Shown: piece after piece, positions 15,073 through 23,351 of the stretch
How positions within the stretch are numbered: position 1 is the stretch's first letter
Layout of the letters: each line of letters starts with the position of its first letter
DNA from: Erysipelotrichaceae bacterium
Lineage (GTDB): Bacteria > Bacillota_I > Bacilli_A > Erysipelotrichales > Erysipelotrichaceae
Length of the DNA: 34,041 bases
Reading direction: 5' to 3'
NCBI GenBank assembly: GCA_017432005.1
Contig: JAFRKA010000025.1
Location: 1 to 34,041, forward strand
Translations under genes and position numbers: made by a program
The notes under the pieces: generated by a model
Seen by the model: the letters and a program-made list of their open reading frames with translations, nothing else
Database searches by the model: none
Told to the model about the DNA's origin: nothing

Positions 15073-16842
15073 ATGAATAATACGGCAAATACAAAGATGC
15101 TTACAAAGCTGATGTTCAGACTGCTCCCGGTACAGGTCCTGCTGGCAGCAGTGGATTCCCTGGATTGTCTGGTATCCAGTTATTTTGCGAGCAATTATAT
15201 CGGCGTATCGGCCATGTCGGCTGTTGGCCTTTACAGTCCGATCAATATGTTCATTACTGCAGTAGCGCTTCTGCTGGCAGGGGGAACTTCGATCATCTGT
15301 GGAAAGTATCTGGGCCGCAATGAACATGAAAAACTGCAGAACGTCTTTTCCCTCGATCTGTTTCTGACAGCTGCTGTTTCATTGGCCCTGACTGTACTGT
15401 TCATAACAGGCAGTCTTTTTGATCTGACCGGTATCATTACTGCTGATGTGATGATCCGACCGATCTTCAATAAATATCTGTTCGGTCTTGCTCTGGGCAT
15501 TCTGCCTAATATCATGACCAACCAGCTGCCGATCTTTCTTTCCATGGAGAACATGAACAGCCGGACCTTACTTTCAAGTATCATCTATACCGTCTCGACA
15601 GTCTTCCTTAATTTTCTTTTCGTCAAGGTCTTACGTATGGGAGCGTTAGGTCTGGCTCTGGCTTCATCTATCGGAAACTGGATCTTTCTGGCAGTCCAGA
15701 TCCAGTACTTTCTTTCAGGAAGATCACAGCTTATGATCTCATTACAAAAGCCGGACTTTTCCGACACCGGCGAGATCGTTGCGACCGGTCTGCCCGGTGC
15801 TGCCAGCAACGGCTATCAGACACTGCGCGGTCTGATCGTCAACCGGCTGATCTCGACTTATGTCGGCAGTGTCGGTGTTTCGGCTTTTGCGACAGCTGAC
15901 AATATCCTGCGTATCTTCTGGGCCGTTCCGCTGGGGATGCTGGCGGTATCGAGGCTGCTGATGAGCGTCAGCATCGGTGAAGAAGACCGTCAGACACTGG
16001 CCGATATCATGCGTGTGGTGTTCAGAGCCTATATCCCTACGATGGCCATCACTTCACTGGTACTCATGGTCGCTGCCGTACCGGTCACTTCCGTTTTCTA
16101 TCATGATCCGGCCGATCCGGTCTTCATGATGACGGTCTGGGGTTTCAGGATCCTGCCGATCTGTCTTCCTTTAAGCATCATCTGCATGCATTTTACCTGC
16201 TATGCTCAGGCCAGCAACAAGCAGGCACTCGTCCACATCCTCTCACTTCTGGACGGAGTCATCTGCGTGACGGTCTTTACAGCGATCCTAATCCCGCATC
16301 TGGGCATGAACAGCGTCTATATCGCCAACGTCCTCAACGGGATCGTGACGACCATAACGGTCTATGTTTATTCTTGGATCATGAAGAAGCATAAACCGCG
16401 CAATATGGATGAACTTATGGTCATCCCTGATGATTTCGGTGTTCCGGAAGAAGACCGTCTCGATCTGAGTATCCAGAACATGGATGACGTGGTCAAGATC
16501 GCTCAGCTGGTCCAAAATTTCTGTCTGGAGAAGGGGATAGACAAGAACCGTTCCTACCTGGCGGGACTCTCTCTTGAGGAGATGGCTGGCAATGTCGTAG
16601 AGCACGGTTTCACCAAAGACAAAAAGAAACACACGGCTGATGTCCGTGTCGTACATAAGGATGATGATGTCATCTTGCGCATCAAAGATGACTGCATACC
16701 ATTCGATCCGCGCGAAAGACAGCAGATGGACGACAAGAACGATCCGACCAGAAATATCGGTCTGAAGATGGTCTTCAAGATCGCCAAGAGCGTTCAGTAT
16801 CAGAATCTGCTCGGTCTTAATGTTCTGACGATGAGGATATAA
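15073..16842 (+). CDS. MATE/MOP-superfamily transporter fused to an RsbW-like ATPase domain
   Basis: The protein has 589 residues. Residues 1-440 form twelve predicted membrane helices of the MATE (MOP) type. Residues ~455-589 form a GHKL ATPase domain of the anti-sigma (HATPase_c_2) kind: the N-box is LSLEEMAGNVVEHGF (Glu503, Asn507), followed by IKDDCIPFDP and a glycine-containing NIGLKMVFKIA. The usual DxG is DDC here, as is common in this subfamily as I know it. The family flips lipids, drugs or polysaccharide precursors; the ATPase may phosphorylate a STAS protein. The gene starts 15 nt after the synthase, without a clear Shine-Dalgarno, and may be its exporter or regulator. Substrate unknown. 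Confidence 0.9.
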   Translation: MNNTANTKMLTKLMFRLLPVQVLLAAVDSLDCLVSSYFASNYIGVSAMSAVGLYSPINMFITAVALLLAGGTSIICGKYLGRNEHEKLQNVFSLDLFLTAAVSLALTVLFITGSLFDLTGIITADVMIRPIFNKYLFGLALGILPNIMTNQLPIFLSMENMNSRTLLSSIIYTVSTVFLNFLFVKVLRMGALGLALASSIGNWIFLAVQIQYFLSGRSQLMISLQKPDFSDTGEIVATGLPGAASNGYQTLRGLIVNRLISTYVGSVGVSAFATADNILRIFWAVPLGMLAVSRLLMSVSIGEEDRQTLADIMRVVFRAYIPTMAITSLVLMVAAVPVTSVFYHDPADPVFMMTVWGFRILPICLPLSIICMHFTCYAQASNKQALVHILSLLDGVICVTVFTAILIPHLGMNSVYIANVLNGIVTTITVYVYSWIMKKHKPRNMDELMVIPDDFGVPEEDRLDLSIQNMDDVVKIAQLVQNFCLEKGIDKNRSYLAGLSLEEMAGNVVEHGFTKDKKKHTADVRVVHKDDDVILRIKDDCIPFDPRERQQMDDKNDPTRNIGLKMVFKIAKSVQYQNLLGLNVLTMRI

Positions 16843-16889
16843 AAATAATAAAAAAAAGAAAACTGCTTCTCTACATCACCCAGGCGGCT

Positions 16890-17339
16890 ATGATCGCTGC
16901 CATCTATGTGGTTCTGACGATCGTTTTTGCGCCTATCTCTTTCAATTTCATGCAGGTGAGGATCTCGGAGATCCTCTGTATCCTGCCGCTATTTACTTCG
17001 GCAGCGATACCCGGACTGACGGTAGGCTGTGTCTTGGGCAATCTGTTTGGCGGCGGTGTGATCTATGATATCGTTTTTGGCAGTCTGGCGACCTTGCTGG
17101 GAGCTTATTTTGCCTATCTGCTTCGTTTCAACCGCTGGCTGGTTCCGATCCCGACGATCGTTTCCAATGCCGTTATCATTCCGCTGGTTTTGAAATACGG
17201 ATACATGATCGATGAACCGCTGTACCTGATGTCGATCTATATCGCCGTAGGCGAATTCATCAGCGTCTTTATCCTGGGTGAGATACTCATCTCTTTTCTG
17301 CAGAAACGCAAGCAGGTGATATCGAAAGAAGACAGGTAG
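16890..17339 (+). CDS. queT: QueT-like queuosine-precursor transporter
   Basis: From the first ATG the protein has 149 residues and five to six membrane helices. The QueT pattern is clear: IAAIYVVLTIVFAPISFNFMQVRISEIL, then GLTVGCVLGNLFGG and IVFGSLATLLGAYFAYLL. The family imports queuine/preQ1-type precursors as an ECF S-component-like protein. The frame stays open upstream of this ATG through KKRKLLLYITQAA, the basic N-terminus the family usually has, but no ATG, GTG or TTG is present there. An ATA at 16848 or 16845, about 8-11 nt after GAGG, is the only placed candidate. The true start is therefore uncertain. It follows the MATE fusion within the operon and no preQ1 riboswitch is visible. 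Confidence 0.85.
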   Translation: MIAAIYVVLTIVFAPISFNFMQVRISEILCILPLFTSAAIPGLTVGCVLGNLFGGGVIYDIVFGSLATLLGAYFAYLLRFNRWLVPIPTIVSNAVIIPLVLKYGYMIDEPLYLMSIYIAVGEFISVFILGEILISFLQKRKQVISKEDR

Positions 17340-17370
17340 AATGCTTTCGGAGAGAAGGCATTTTTGTTTT
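17340..17370 (+). terminator. Intrinsic terminator of the polysaccharide operon
   Basis: A 9-bp stem (17340-17348 with 17354-17362, one G-T pair) and a 5-nt loop are followed by a T-rich run. A TATAAT at 17370-17375 inside the tail could be the -10 of the next gene, but no -35 is visible. Confidence 0.8.
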
Positions 17371-17395
17371 ATAATTAAGTTTAGGGAGATTGATC

Positions 17396-17989
17396 ATGGA
17401 TCTGAAAAAAGGCATAACTTATATCGCATTCGGTTTTCTTTTTACGCTGGTAAATTTCAGTCTTACTTTCAATGGCACTTCAGTCGTAGTCACACCCGAT
17501 TTTGTCGGCTGGATCCTGCTGTTTCTGGCTTATGACAAGCTTGGATCATATGCGCAAGACAGAAGATTCATCAAGTGGATCTCACTGGCACAGGCATTGG
17601 TATATGCCGTGGTCTGGACAGCCGAGATCTTTTATCCTGAGCTGAATGTCGATACGATCAAAACGGTCGCGACGCTTGTTTCAGCGATCTATATGTTCTT
17701 CCTTTTCGGGATCCTGGAAAAGATCGCTCACGACTGTGCTCCAAACAAAGAGAAGACGATCAGAACTCTGAAAATAGCCAACCTGGTGCTGTATGCGGCA
17801 CTGTTTGCGATCAGTCTGATCTGGAAGCTTATTTCACAGGAAGCGGCTGTCACCATGTTTGCGCTGGTCGGCATCGTCGCTCTGATCGTAGCGATCATCA
17901 CGGCAGCTGAACTGTTTAAACTGCGTTCAACCATTTCCGCAATAAAAGAAACGGAACAGGCTGAGGAACGAGATGAATCTGTCTGCTGA
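17396..17989 (+). CDS. Membrane protein of unknown function (197 aa)
   Basis: ATG 17396 is chosen because AGGGAG lies 7 nt upstream. The protein has about six hydrophobic segments (roughly residues 7-28, 33-48, 63-80, 90-108, 127-147 and 152-172) and a short acidic cytoplasmic tail. No catalytic motif is visible and I do not recognise a family. Its stop overlaps the start of the dipeptidase gene by 17 nt, so the two are translated together; a link to cell-wall peptide turnover is possible but unproven. Confidence 0.8.
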   Translation: MDLKKGITYIAFGFLFTLVNFSLTFNGTSVVVTPDFVGWILLFLAYDKLGSYAQDRRFIKWISLAQALVYAVVWTAEIFYPELNVDTIKTVATLVSAIYMFFLFGILEKIAHDCAPNKEKTIRTLKIANLVLYAALFAISLIWKLISQEAAVTMFALVGIVALIVAIITAAELFKLRSTISAIKETEQAEERDESVC

Positions 17990-18617
17990 TCCGAAAGGTT
18001 TTACGATCCTGAGCGATGTGATACCGGATGTCTTACTGGATATCCGTTATTATTCGACTTTCAATTTCGTCGGTGAACGGATCGACGGATATGAAGAACC
18101 GCTGGCACTTATCACGAAAGAGGCTGCTGAAGCACTAAGAAAGGTCAGTGATGAACTGATCATAGAAGGCTACCGGCTCAAGATCTTTGATGCCTACAGA
18201 CCGCAGAAAGCCGTATCGCATTTCGTCAGGTGGTCTAAAGATCTGAATGATCAGCGGATGAAGGAATATTTTTATCCTGAGCTGGAAAAAAGCGAGCTGT
18301 TTTCCAGAGGATATATTTATGAATACTCAGCTCATACCCGTGGCAGTACTGTCGATCTTACTTTGTTCGATATGAACAAAGCAGAAGATGCCGATATGGG
18401 CGGACCGTTCGATTTCTTTGGCGAGCTTTCGCATCCTGATTACAAAGGCATCAATGAAGACCAGTATGCCAGACGTATCCTGTTAAGAGATAAGATGGTG
18501 AAACACGGGTTTTTGCCGATCGAAGAGGAGTGGTGGCATTTTACGCTGAAAGATGAGCCATATCCTGATACGTATTTTACTTTCCCGTTGAACAGAAAAT
18601 CACTGTCAGATAAATGA
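17973..18617 (+). CDS. ddpX: D-Ala-D-Ala dipeptidase of the VanX/DdpX type (peptidase M15)
   Basis: The protein has 214 residues, close to VanX (~200). Zinc ligands are His121 and Asp128 in SAHTRGSTVDL and His189 in EEEWWHF, with catalytic Glu186. Arg76 of DAYRPQ is the substrate-binding arginine. No signal peptide, so it works in the cytoplasm on free D-Ala-D-Ala or related dipeptides. No vanH, vanA-ligase or vanRS genes accompany it, so a housekeeping role (D-amino-acid recovery) is more likely than glycopeptide resistance. It overlaps the preceding gene by 17 nt and is followed 18 nt later by preA. GAGGA lies 5 nt before the ATG. Confidence 0.93.
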   Translation: MNLSADPKGFTILSDVIPDVLLDIRYYSTFNFVGERIDGYEEPLALITKEAAEALRKVSDELIIEGYRLKIFDAYRPQKAVSHFVRWSKDLNDQRMKEYFYPELEKSELFSRGYIYEYSAHTRGSTVDLTLFDMNKAEDADMGGPFDFFGELSHPDYKGINEDQYARRILLRDKMVKHGFLPIEEEWWHFTLKDEPYPDTYFTFPLNRKSLSDK

Positions 18618-18635
18618 TTAAAGGAGATCGATCAT

Positions 18636-20153
18636 ATGTTTGAAAAGAAACTCTACCGTTCCGATATGCTTAAATGCGCATTGTGTTATGATGCGCCATG
18701 CAGCAAGGTCTGTGAAAAACTGGATCCGGCAAACCTGCTACGCAGTATATGGTTTGATAATGAATATATCGCATCACTTAATTATCCTTCAGCAAATCCA
18801 TGTCTTGACTGTGATGCACCATGCGAAGATGCATGTCTGCACAAAAAGGAAGTAAAGATCAGAGATCTGATGCTGAAGCTGAATAATGATGTCAGACCTG
18901 AACTGGAGATAGACATGCCGGATAATGAAGACAGGCTGAGATGCGATTTCTGCGGTATCAGTCTGGAGAATCCGTTCCTGCTTTCTTCATCTGTCGTCGC
19001 CAGCAATTATGACATGTGCGCGAGAGCGTTTGAAGCCGGCTGGGCAGGCGTTAGTTTCAAGACGATCTGCTCCTTCGATATCCATGAAGCTTCACCGCGT
19101 TTCTCCGCCATCAGCGGTGATAACGGTACGATCATCGGTTTCAAGAATATCGAACAGCTCTCTGACCACAGTGTTGAGGAAAACATGAAGGTCTTCCGCC
19201 GTCTGAAAGAGAATTATCCGAAAAAATTCATCCTGGCATCCATCATGGGAAAAGATGATGCGGAATGGGAATCGCTCGCAAGGAAATGTGAAGAGAACGG
19301 AGCCGATGCGCTCGAACTGAATTTCTCCTGTCCGAATATGATGGACGGTGAGCTCGGTTCAACTATCGGTCAGGTCCCGGAACTGGTCGAAAGGTTCACG
19401 GCAGCAGCCAGAAGGGGAGCGCATATTCCGATCTTGGCCAAACTTACACCGAATGTTGCGACGATGAGCGAAGCTGCTGAAGCGGCACTTCGCGGCGGAG
19501 CCGACGGTGTTGCGGCGATCAATACAATCAAAAGTGTCGCCAACATTAATATCCATACCTACGTGTCAGCTCCTGCAGTCCACGGAATGTCGGCAGTCGG
19601 CGGCTACAGCGGCAATGCCGTAAAACCGATCGCCTTGAGATTCATAGCGGAACTGGGACAGAATCCGGCCATGAAAGGCAAACATATCAGCGGCATGGGC
19701 GGCATTGAGACCTGGAGAGACGCTCTGGAATTCATCCTGCTGGGTGCAGGAAGTGTTCAGGTCACGACTGCTGTCATGCAGTACGGATATCGGATCATCG
19801 ATGATCTCAAATCCGGTCTCAACTACTATCTTGCTGAGAAAGGGTTCAGATCCGTTGAAGAAGTACGTGGTCTGGCTCTCGATTCCGTCAGTGAAACGAC
19901 TGATGCGCTGGAAAGAGACACCATCCTGTTCCCGCATTTCCATCCGGATAAGTGTATCGGCTGCGGTCGTTGTATGATCTCATGCATGGACGGAGGACAT
20001 CAGGCTATCCGTCTTAATGAAGACAGAAGACCTGTGCTGGATGGAAGCAAGTGTGTCGGATGTCATCTTTGCGTTCTAGTCTGTCCGCAGAAGGCTATTT
20101 CTTCAGCCAAGAAACGTATATACCGGAAGGCGATCAAGAAAGACAAGGAATAA
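18636..20153 (+). CDS. preA: NAD-dependent dihydropyrimidine dehydrogenase subunit PreA with an N-terminal Fe-S domain
   Basis: The protein has 505 residues against ~411 for E. coli PreA. Residues ~100-430 form the FMN barrel and closely follow PreA (for example NFSCPNMM, GSTIGQVPELVE, LAKLTPN, AINTIKS, GYSGNAVKPIALRFI, SGMGGIETW). Two [4Fe-4S] ferredoxin clusters end the chain (CIGCGRCMISC, CVGCHLCVLVC). The extra first ~95 residues carry two cysteine sets, CALCYDAPCSKVC and CLDCDAPCEDAC, like the N-terminal Fe-S domain of PreT or mammalian DPD, but without the FAD and NAD(P)H modules that normally follow. An AAGGAG lies 10 nt before the ATG. It would reduce uracil/thymine if a partner supplies electrons. 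Confidence 0.92.
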   Translation: MFEKKLYRSDMLKCALCYDAPCSKVCEKLDPANLLRSIWFDNEYIASLNYPSANPCLDCDAPCEDACLHKKEVKIRDLMLKLNNDVRPELEIDMPDNEDRLRCDFCGISLENPFLLSSSVVASNYDMCARAFEAGWAGVSFKTICSFDIHEASPRFSAISGDNGTIIGFKNIEQLSDHSVEENMKVFRRLKENYPKKFILASIMGKDDAEWESLARKCEENGADALELNFSCPNMMDGELGSTIGQVPELVERFTAAARRGAHIPILAKLTPNVATMSEAAEAALRGGADGVAAINTIKSVANINIHTYVSAPAVHGMSAVGGYSGNAVKPIALRFIAELGQNPAMKGKHISGMGGIETWRDALEFILLGAGSVQVTTAVMQYGYRIIDDLKSGLNYYLAEKGFRSVEEVRGLALDSVSETTDALERDTILFPHFHPDKCIGCGRCMISCMDGGHQAIRLNEDRRPVLDGSKCVGCHLCVLVCPQKAISSAKKRIYRKAIKKDKE

Positions 20154-20154
20154 T

Positions 20155-20187
20155 AAAAAAACATATCCGATGAAGATATGTTTTTTT
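20155..20187. terminator. Bidirectional intrinsic terminator
   Basis: A 7-bp core stem (20161-20167 with 20175-20181) is extended by A/T pairs, with eight T on the plus side and seven A on the other side. It serves preA (plus) and the heptad-repeat gene (minus). Confidence 0.85.
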
Positions 20188-20210
20188 TGATCATTTACCT
20201 GAAATATAGC

Positions 20211-20504
20211 TTATTTTTTCTTGAGCTGGGCAGTTTTCTGAGCTAACAGATCAGTCTTCTTAGCCATGAGATTATTTTTCTGAGCCATCAGATCAGTTTT
20301 CTGATCGAGCAGATTGCTTTTCTGAGACATCAGATCAGTCTTCTGAGCCATCATGTCGATTTTCTGAGCCATCATATCAGTCTTCTGAGCCATCATGTCG
20401 ATTTTCTGAGCCATCAGATCAGTCTTCTGAGCTAATGAATCCAGAGCGAGACCGCCGTTTACTTCATCGAGTAAAGAATCATCTAATCTTTTCTTGTTAT
20501 TCAT
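20211..20504 (-). CDS. Double-glycine leader peptide with ten tandem heptads
   Basis: The protein has 97 residues. Residues 1-18 resemble a bacteriocin-type double-glycine leader (LDDSLLDEVNGG: spaced leucines, Val, then GG). After LALDSL, residues 25-94 are ten uninterrupted 7-residue repeats of the form AQKTDLM, with T or I alternating at position 4 and M/L at positions 6 and 7, then KKK. Positions 4 and 7 suit a coiled coil. AAGGA lies 7 nt before the ATG, and promoter and terminator are present, so it is a real single-gene unit. No peptidase-containing ABC exporter or immunity gene is nearby. It could be an exported peptide, an assembly-forming surface factor or a RiPP-like precursor. Function unknown. 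Confidence 0.85.
   Translation of the reverse strand: MNNKKRLDDSLLDEVNGGLALDSLAQKTDLMAQKIDMMAQKTDMMAQKIDMMAQKTDLMSQKSNLLDQKTDLMAQKNNLMAKKTDLLAQKTAQLKKK
20223..20432 (-). repeat. Ten tandem 21-bp units encoding heptads
   Basis: Ten in-frame 21-bp units lie within the heptad gene. On the plus strand they read as variants of TCTGAGCCATCAGATCAGT. Units 1-5 (coding order) are nearly identical and alternate ACT/AAT-like codons; later ones diverge. Tandem repeats of this length can expand or contract by replication slippage without shifting the frame. Confidence 0.9.
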
Positions 20505-20549
20505 GTTGATTTCCTTTCCTAACTTTAGTGTTATTCAATCTTCTATATA

Positions 20550-20579
20550 ATTATACGAAAAGGTATATATCGAGGTAAA
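20550..20579 (-). promoter_or_regulatory. Promoter of the heptad-repeat gene
   Basis: On the minus strand a -35 TTTACC (20579-20574) and a perfect -10 TATAAT (20555-20550) are 18 bp apart, 46 nt upstream of the ATG. Confidence 0.65.
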
Positions 20580-20602
20580 TAAAATCGCCATTTTTATTAA
20601 AA

Positions 20603-20631
20603 TTTATAAAAAACCGCATTTTTGTTAAGAT
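20603..20631 (+). promoter_or_regulatory. Possible promoter of the DUF885 lipoprotein gene
   Basis: TTTATA (20603-20608) and TAAGAT (20626-20631) are 17 bp apart, 27 nt before the ATG, in a very A/T-rich divergent region. Matches are moderate; other A/T hexamers nearby could serve. Confidence 0.35.
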
Positions 20632-20657
20632 AAATCTATAAAGATCAGGTAAAAAAT

Positions 20658-22490
20658 ATGAAAAAAACAATCATTATTCTGCTGTGTATTCTGTTTTTAG
20701 CCGGTTGTACAGGCAAAAAAGAAGAACCGGAAGTGAAGATCGACGGTGCATATTATGTCGAACAGATGAGGAATTTTAAGCCGGGAAACAAGAATAAGGG
20801 CAATACTGAGCCGAATAAGGACTTTACGCAGTACCTGGACTGGCTCTTTGAGGAGAAAGCTGTTTCTTCTTTCCTGGATTTCCATTTTAATATCTATGAC
20901 TATAAAGCACTGGGTCTGGAGAAACCGGAAGCAGTACTCGGTCAGTATAAATATGGACTGGATGAAGAACAGATCAAGTATTATACCGATGTTCTGAATG
21001 ATCTCAGAGCTTTTGATTATGATTCGCTTTCCTATGAACAGCAGTATGACTATGACTGTATTGAATTTGATACACTGTGCCAATTGGCTTCGCTTTATTT
21101 CTACCGCTACAATTTCTGCATGAAAGCCGGTGAAAGCGTTCTTGATACAGTCATGGGGTATTTTACCGATTACACCTTCAATGATGAAGAAGCAGTCGTC
21201 GATTATCTGAACTGTCTTAATGATATACCGAGGGCTTTTGATGATGCGCTGACATATACCAAACAGCAGGCTGATGACGGCTATCCTTTACTGGATGAAT
21301 GGGTCAATTATCTTCAGGAAACCTGTGACAGCTTTATCAGCGCCGGTGAAAAGAACGACCTGATCCTTTCTTTCGACCGCCGTATCGAGTCATGTGAAGG
21401 GCTGGATGAAAAGGCCAAGGAAGACTATAAGAATCAGAACAGGCAGATCATCCTGGAACAGCTCATGCCGGCATATAAGAAAGTCAAGGAAGATGTCGAA
21501 CAGTACCGCGGCAAGGCAAACGAAGATGATTACCGTTTCTTTGTGATGGACAAGGACTATGCGGATTATATGTATATGTCCAAAGGCTGCAGCTCCTACA
21601 GTGCCGATGAGATGCTGCAGATCATGACGGACGGTCTTTCGATCGTGGAAGCAGAATATGTCTCTTCACTTTACGAAGATGGTTCTTTTGAAAAGACGAT
21701 AGCAGCTCTAAACGGAGAATATGAAGTGTTTACCATGAGTCATGAAGATACTTTGGCTTATCTTTATGAACATGAGAATGAGTATTTCCCTGAATTGGGT
21801 GAGGTGAAATATACTGTTGAGATGCTTGATCCGGAAAATGCGCCAAGTACCGTTGTTGCCTATTACTGGCAAGCTCCGATCGACAATGACGACATCAATA
21901 TCATCAGAGTCAATCCAAATAATGATTCGGAGATCACCTATGCGCCATACGGCACACTTGCCCATGAAGGGTTCCCGGGACACCTTTATCAGATCGTTTA
22001 CTATCACAAACAGAATCCTTCAAAGATCAGGCTGCTTTTGGTAAACAACCTGGCTTATCTGGAAGGCTGGGCTGAATATGCTTCATATTACGGCTACAGA
22101 ATGGCCGGTCTGGAAGATGACTATGCTGCCTCTGTACTCTTCTATGACACCAACGAGTATTTCTTTGAATACTCGATCGCTGATCTGCTGACAAATTATT
22201 ACGGCTATACAGCTGAAGAGATCCGTGACTTCTTCAACGAGAATTCGATAAATTGCTACTCTCTTGAATACTATGAAGCTCTGCGTGAGATCATGATCGA
22301 ATACTCCGGTCAGTATTTCCCATACGGACTAGGAACATCTTTCATGCTTGATCTCAGAGATCAGGCAGCACAGAAAAAAGGCAGCGACTTTGATATCGTT
22401 GCTTTGAACAAGGCGATCCTGGACAGCGGCATCATGCCTTTGAACGTCCTGAAGAGTTCGGTATTCGAAAGACTGGGTATCGCAGAATAA
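20658..22490 (+). CDS. DUF885-family lipoprotein, predicted zinc metallopeptidase
   Basis: The protein has 610 residues with a lipoprotein signal ending LAGC (Cys17), so it is lipid-anchored outside the membrane. The DUF885 signature is present: HEGFPGH (His436-His442) supplies zinc ligands and a catalytic Glu437, and EGWAEY (469-474) supplies the third ligand. The length agrees with the family, whose members are thought to be carboxypeptidase-like or related enzymes; substrates are not known here. It has its own promoter region, divergent from the heptad-repeat gene. The unknown gene 22 nt downstream is probably co-transcribed. AGG before the ATG is a weak ribosome site. Confidence 0.9.
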   Translation: MKKTIIILLCILFLAGCTGKKEEPEVKIDGAYYVEQMRNFKPGNKNKGNTEPNKDFTQYLDWLFEEKAVSSFLDFHFNIYDYKALGLEKPEAVLGQYKYGLDEEQIKYYTDVLNDLRAFDYDSLSYEQQYDYDCIEFDTLCQLASLYFYRYNFCMKAGESVLDTVMGYFTDYTFNDEEAVVDYLNCLNDIPRAFDDALTYTKQQADDGYPLLDEWVNYLQETCDSFISAGEKNDLILSFDRRIESCEGLDEKAKEDYKNQNRQIILEQLMPAYKKVKEDVEQYRGKANEDDYRFFVMDKDYADYMYMSKGCSSYSADEMLQIMTDGLSIVEAEYVSSLYEDGSFEKTIAALNGEYEVFTMSHEDTLAYLYEHENEYFPELGEVKYTVEMLDPENAPSTVVAYYWQAPIDNDDINIIRVNPNNDSEITYAPYGTLAHEGFPGHLYQIVYYHKQNPSKIRLLLVNNLAYLEGWAEYASYYGYRMAGLEDDYAASVLFYDTNEYFFEYSIADLLTNYYGYTAEEIRDFFNENSINCYSLEYYEALREIMIEYSGQYFPYGLGTSFMLDLRDQAAQKKGSDFDIVALNKAILDSGIMPLNVLKSSVFERLGIAE

Positions 22491-22512
22491 TCACCTGACA
22501 GGAGTTTTCTAA

Positions 22513-23253
22513 ATGCCGATAAGGATACATGAGATATTTGCGGATGACGATGAAAAAAGAAAAGACCTGGTAACGGATATCACTTCACTGATCCGAAGCA
22601 GGAATCCAGACAGAGGTTATCACAATGAAGGAAAAGGGATATATCTGCTGGCTTATGATATCAATGATTCTATCAGCAAAGATACAGTTCTGAAGATCGT
22701 CTATACCATTCACGAACATGACGGTATCAAGGAGATCATCGATGTCGATGAAGTGATACCTAATGAAGAGCTCATCAGTCTTGATTTTGAGAAGAGAGAA
22801 TCGGAAGATAGACTGGAGAACGAAGAGTGGATGTGTGAATATGACGGACGGAAAAACATCGTTGAAACAGTAAACCGTCATCTGATCAAGGGTAACCTGA
22901 AAGGTGTTCAGAAAGTCTCGCTTAGTGCCATGCCTTATGCCGAGATCATCTTTGCGCAAGATATCGACAAGATCAACGAAGCATTTGACTGGCATAATAC
23001 GGAAGTAAAAGGTTTTGCGGAAGATTATATCGGAATGGGGATGCTGATCTGTACGATCCTGTCTCATAGGAAAGTGAACCTGAAGCTCATCGAAAAAGAA
23101 TACAGCTGCATCATCGCTGAGCTGAATACCGGTTTCGGAAAGATGCCGGCCGTGTTCTCCAAGAAGTATGAAGATGAGATCATCGACGGACACTGTGTAC
23201 GGATGTATGCCGATCTGAAAGCCGATTTCTCCTGTGGAGATCGTGCTTATTGA
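22513..23253 (+). CDS. Protein of unknown function (246 aa)
   Basis: AGGAG lies 8 nt before the ATG. The protein is soluble, acidic and without a signal peptide or membrane helix. It has two parts: residues 1-85 (IHEIFADDD...) and 110-235, the second beginning with NIVETVNRHLIKGN and holding a hydrophobic MGMLICTIL segment. I do not recognise a domain. It follows the DUF885 lipoprotein gene by 22 nt and ends in a terminator, forming a two-gene unit. Confidence 0.75.
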   Translation: MPIRIHEIFADDDEKRKDLVTDITSLIRSRNPDRGYHNEGKGIYLLAYDINDSISKDTVLKIVYTIHEHDGIKEIIDVDEVIPNEELISLDFEKRESEDRLENEEWMCEYDGRKNIVETVNRHLIKGNLKGVQKVSLSAMPYAEIIFAQDIDKINEAFDWHNTEVKGFAEDYIGMGMLICTILSHRKVNLKLIEKEYSCIIAELNTGFGKMPAVFSKKYEDEIIDGHCVRMYADLKADFSCGDRAY

Positions 23254-23281
23254 AAAAGCTGTCTTATCATTAAAATGCAAC

Positions 23282-23303
23282 AGGTGCCTTATGGCACCTT
23301 TTG
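23282..23303 (+). terminator. Intrinsic terminator
   Basis: Perfect 7-bp stem AGGTGCC/GGCACCT (23282-23288 with 23293-23299), 4-nt loop, then TTTT. It follows the stop at 23253. Confidence 0.85.
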
Positions 23304-23351
23304 ATATGATCTTGTTCTATCTGTTTCATTTTAATGAATGATAAGCAATAC

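Noticed and set aside
17973..18617. Glycopeptide-resistance determinant
   Set aside because: Only the dipeptidase is present; vanH, the D-Ala-D-Lac ligase and the two-component genes are absent from the neighbourhood.
20223..20432. Possible CRISPR array because of regular 21-bp repeats
   Set aside because: There are no spacers; the units are contiguous, in frame and encode heptads of one protein.
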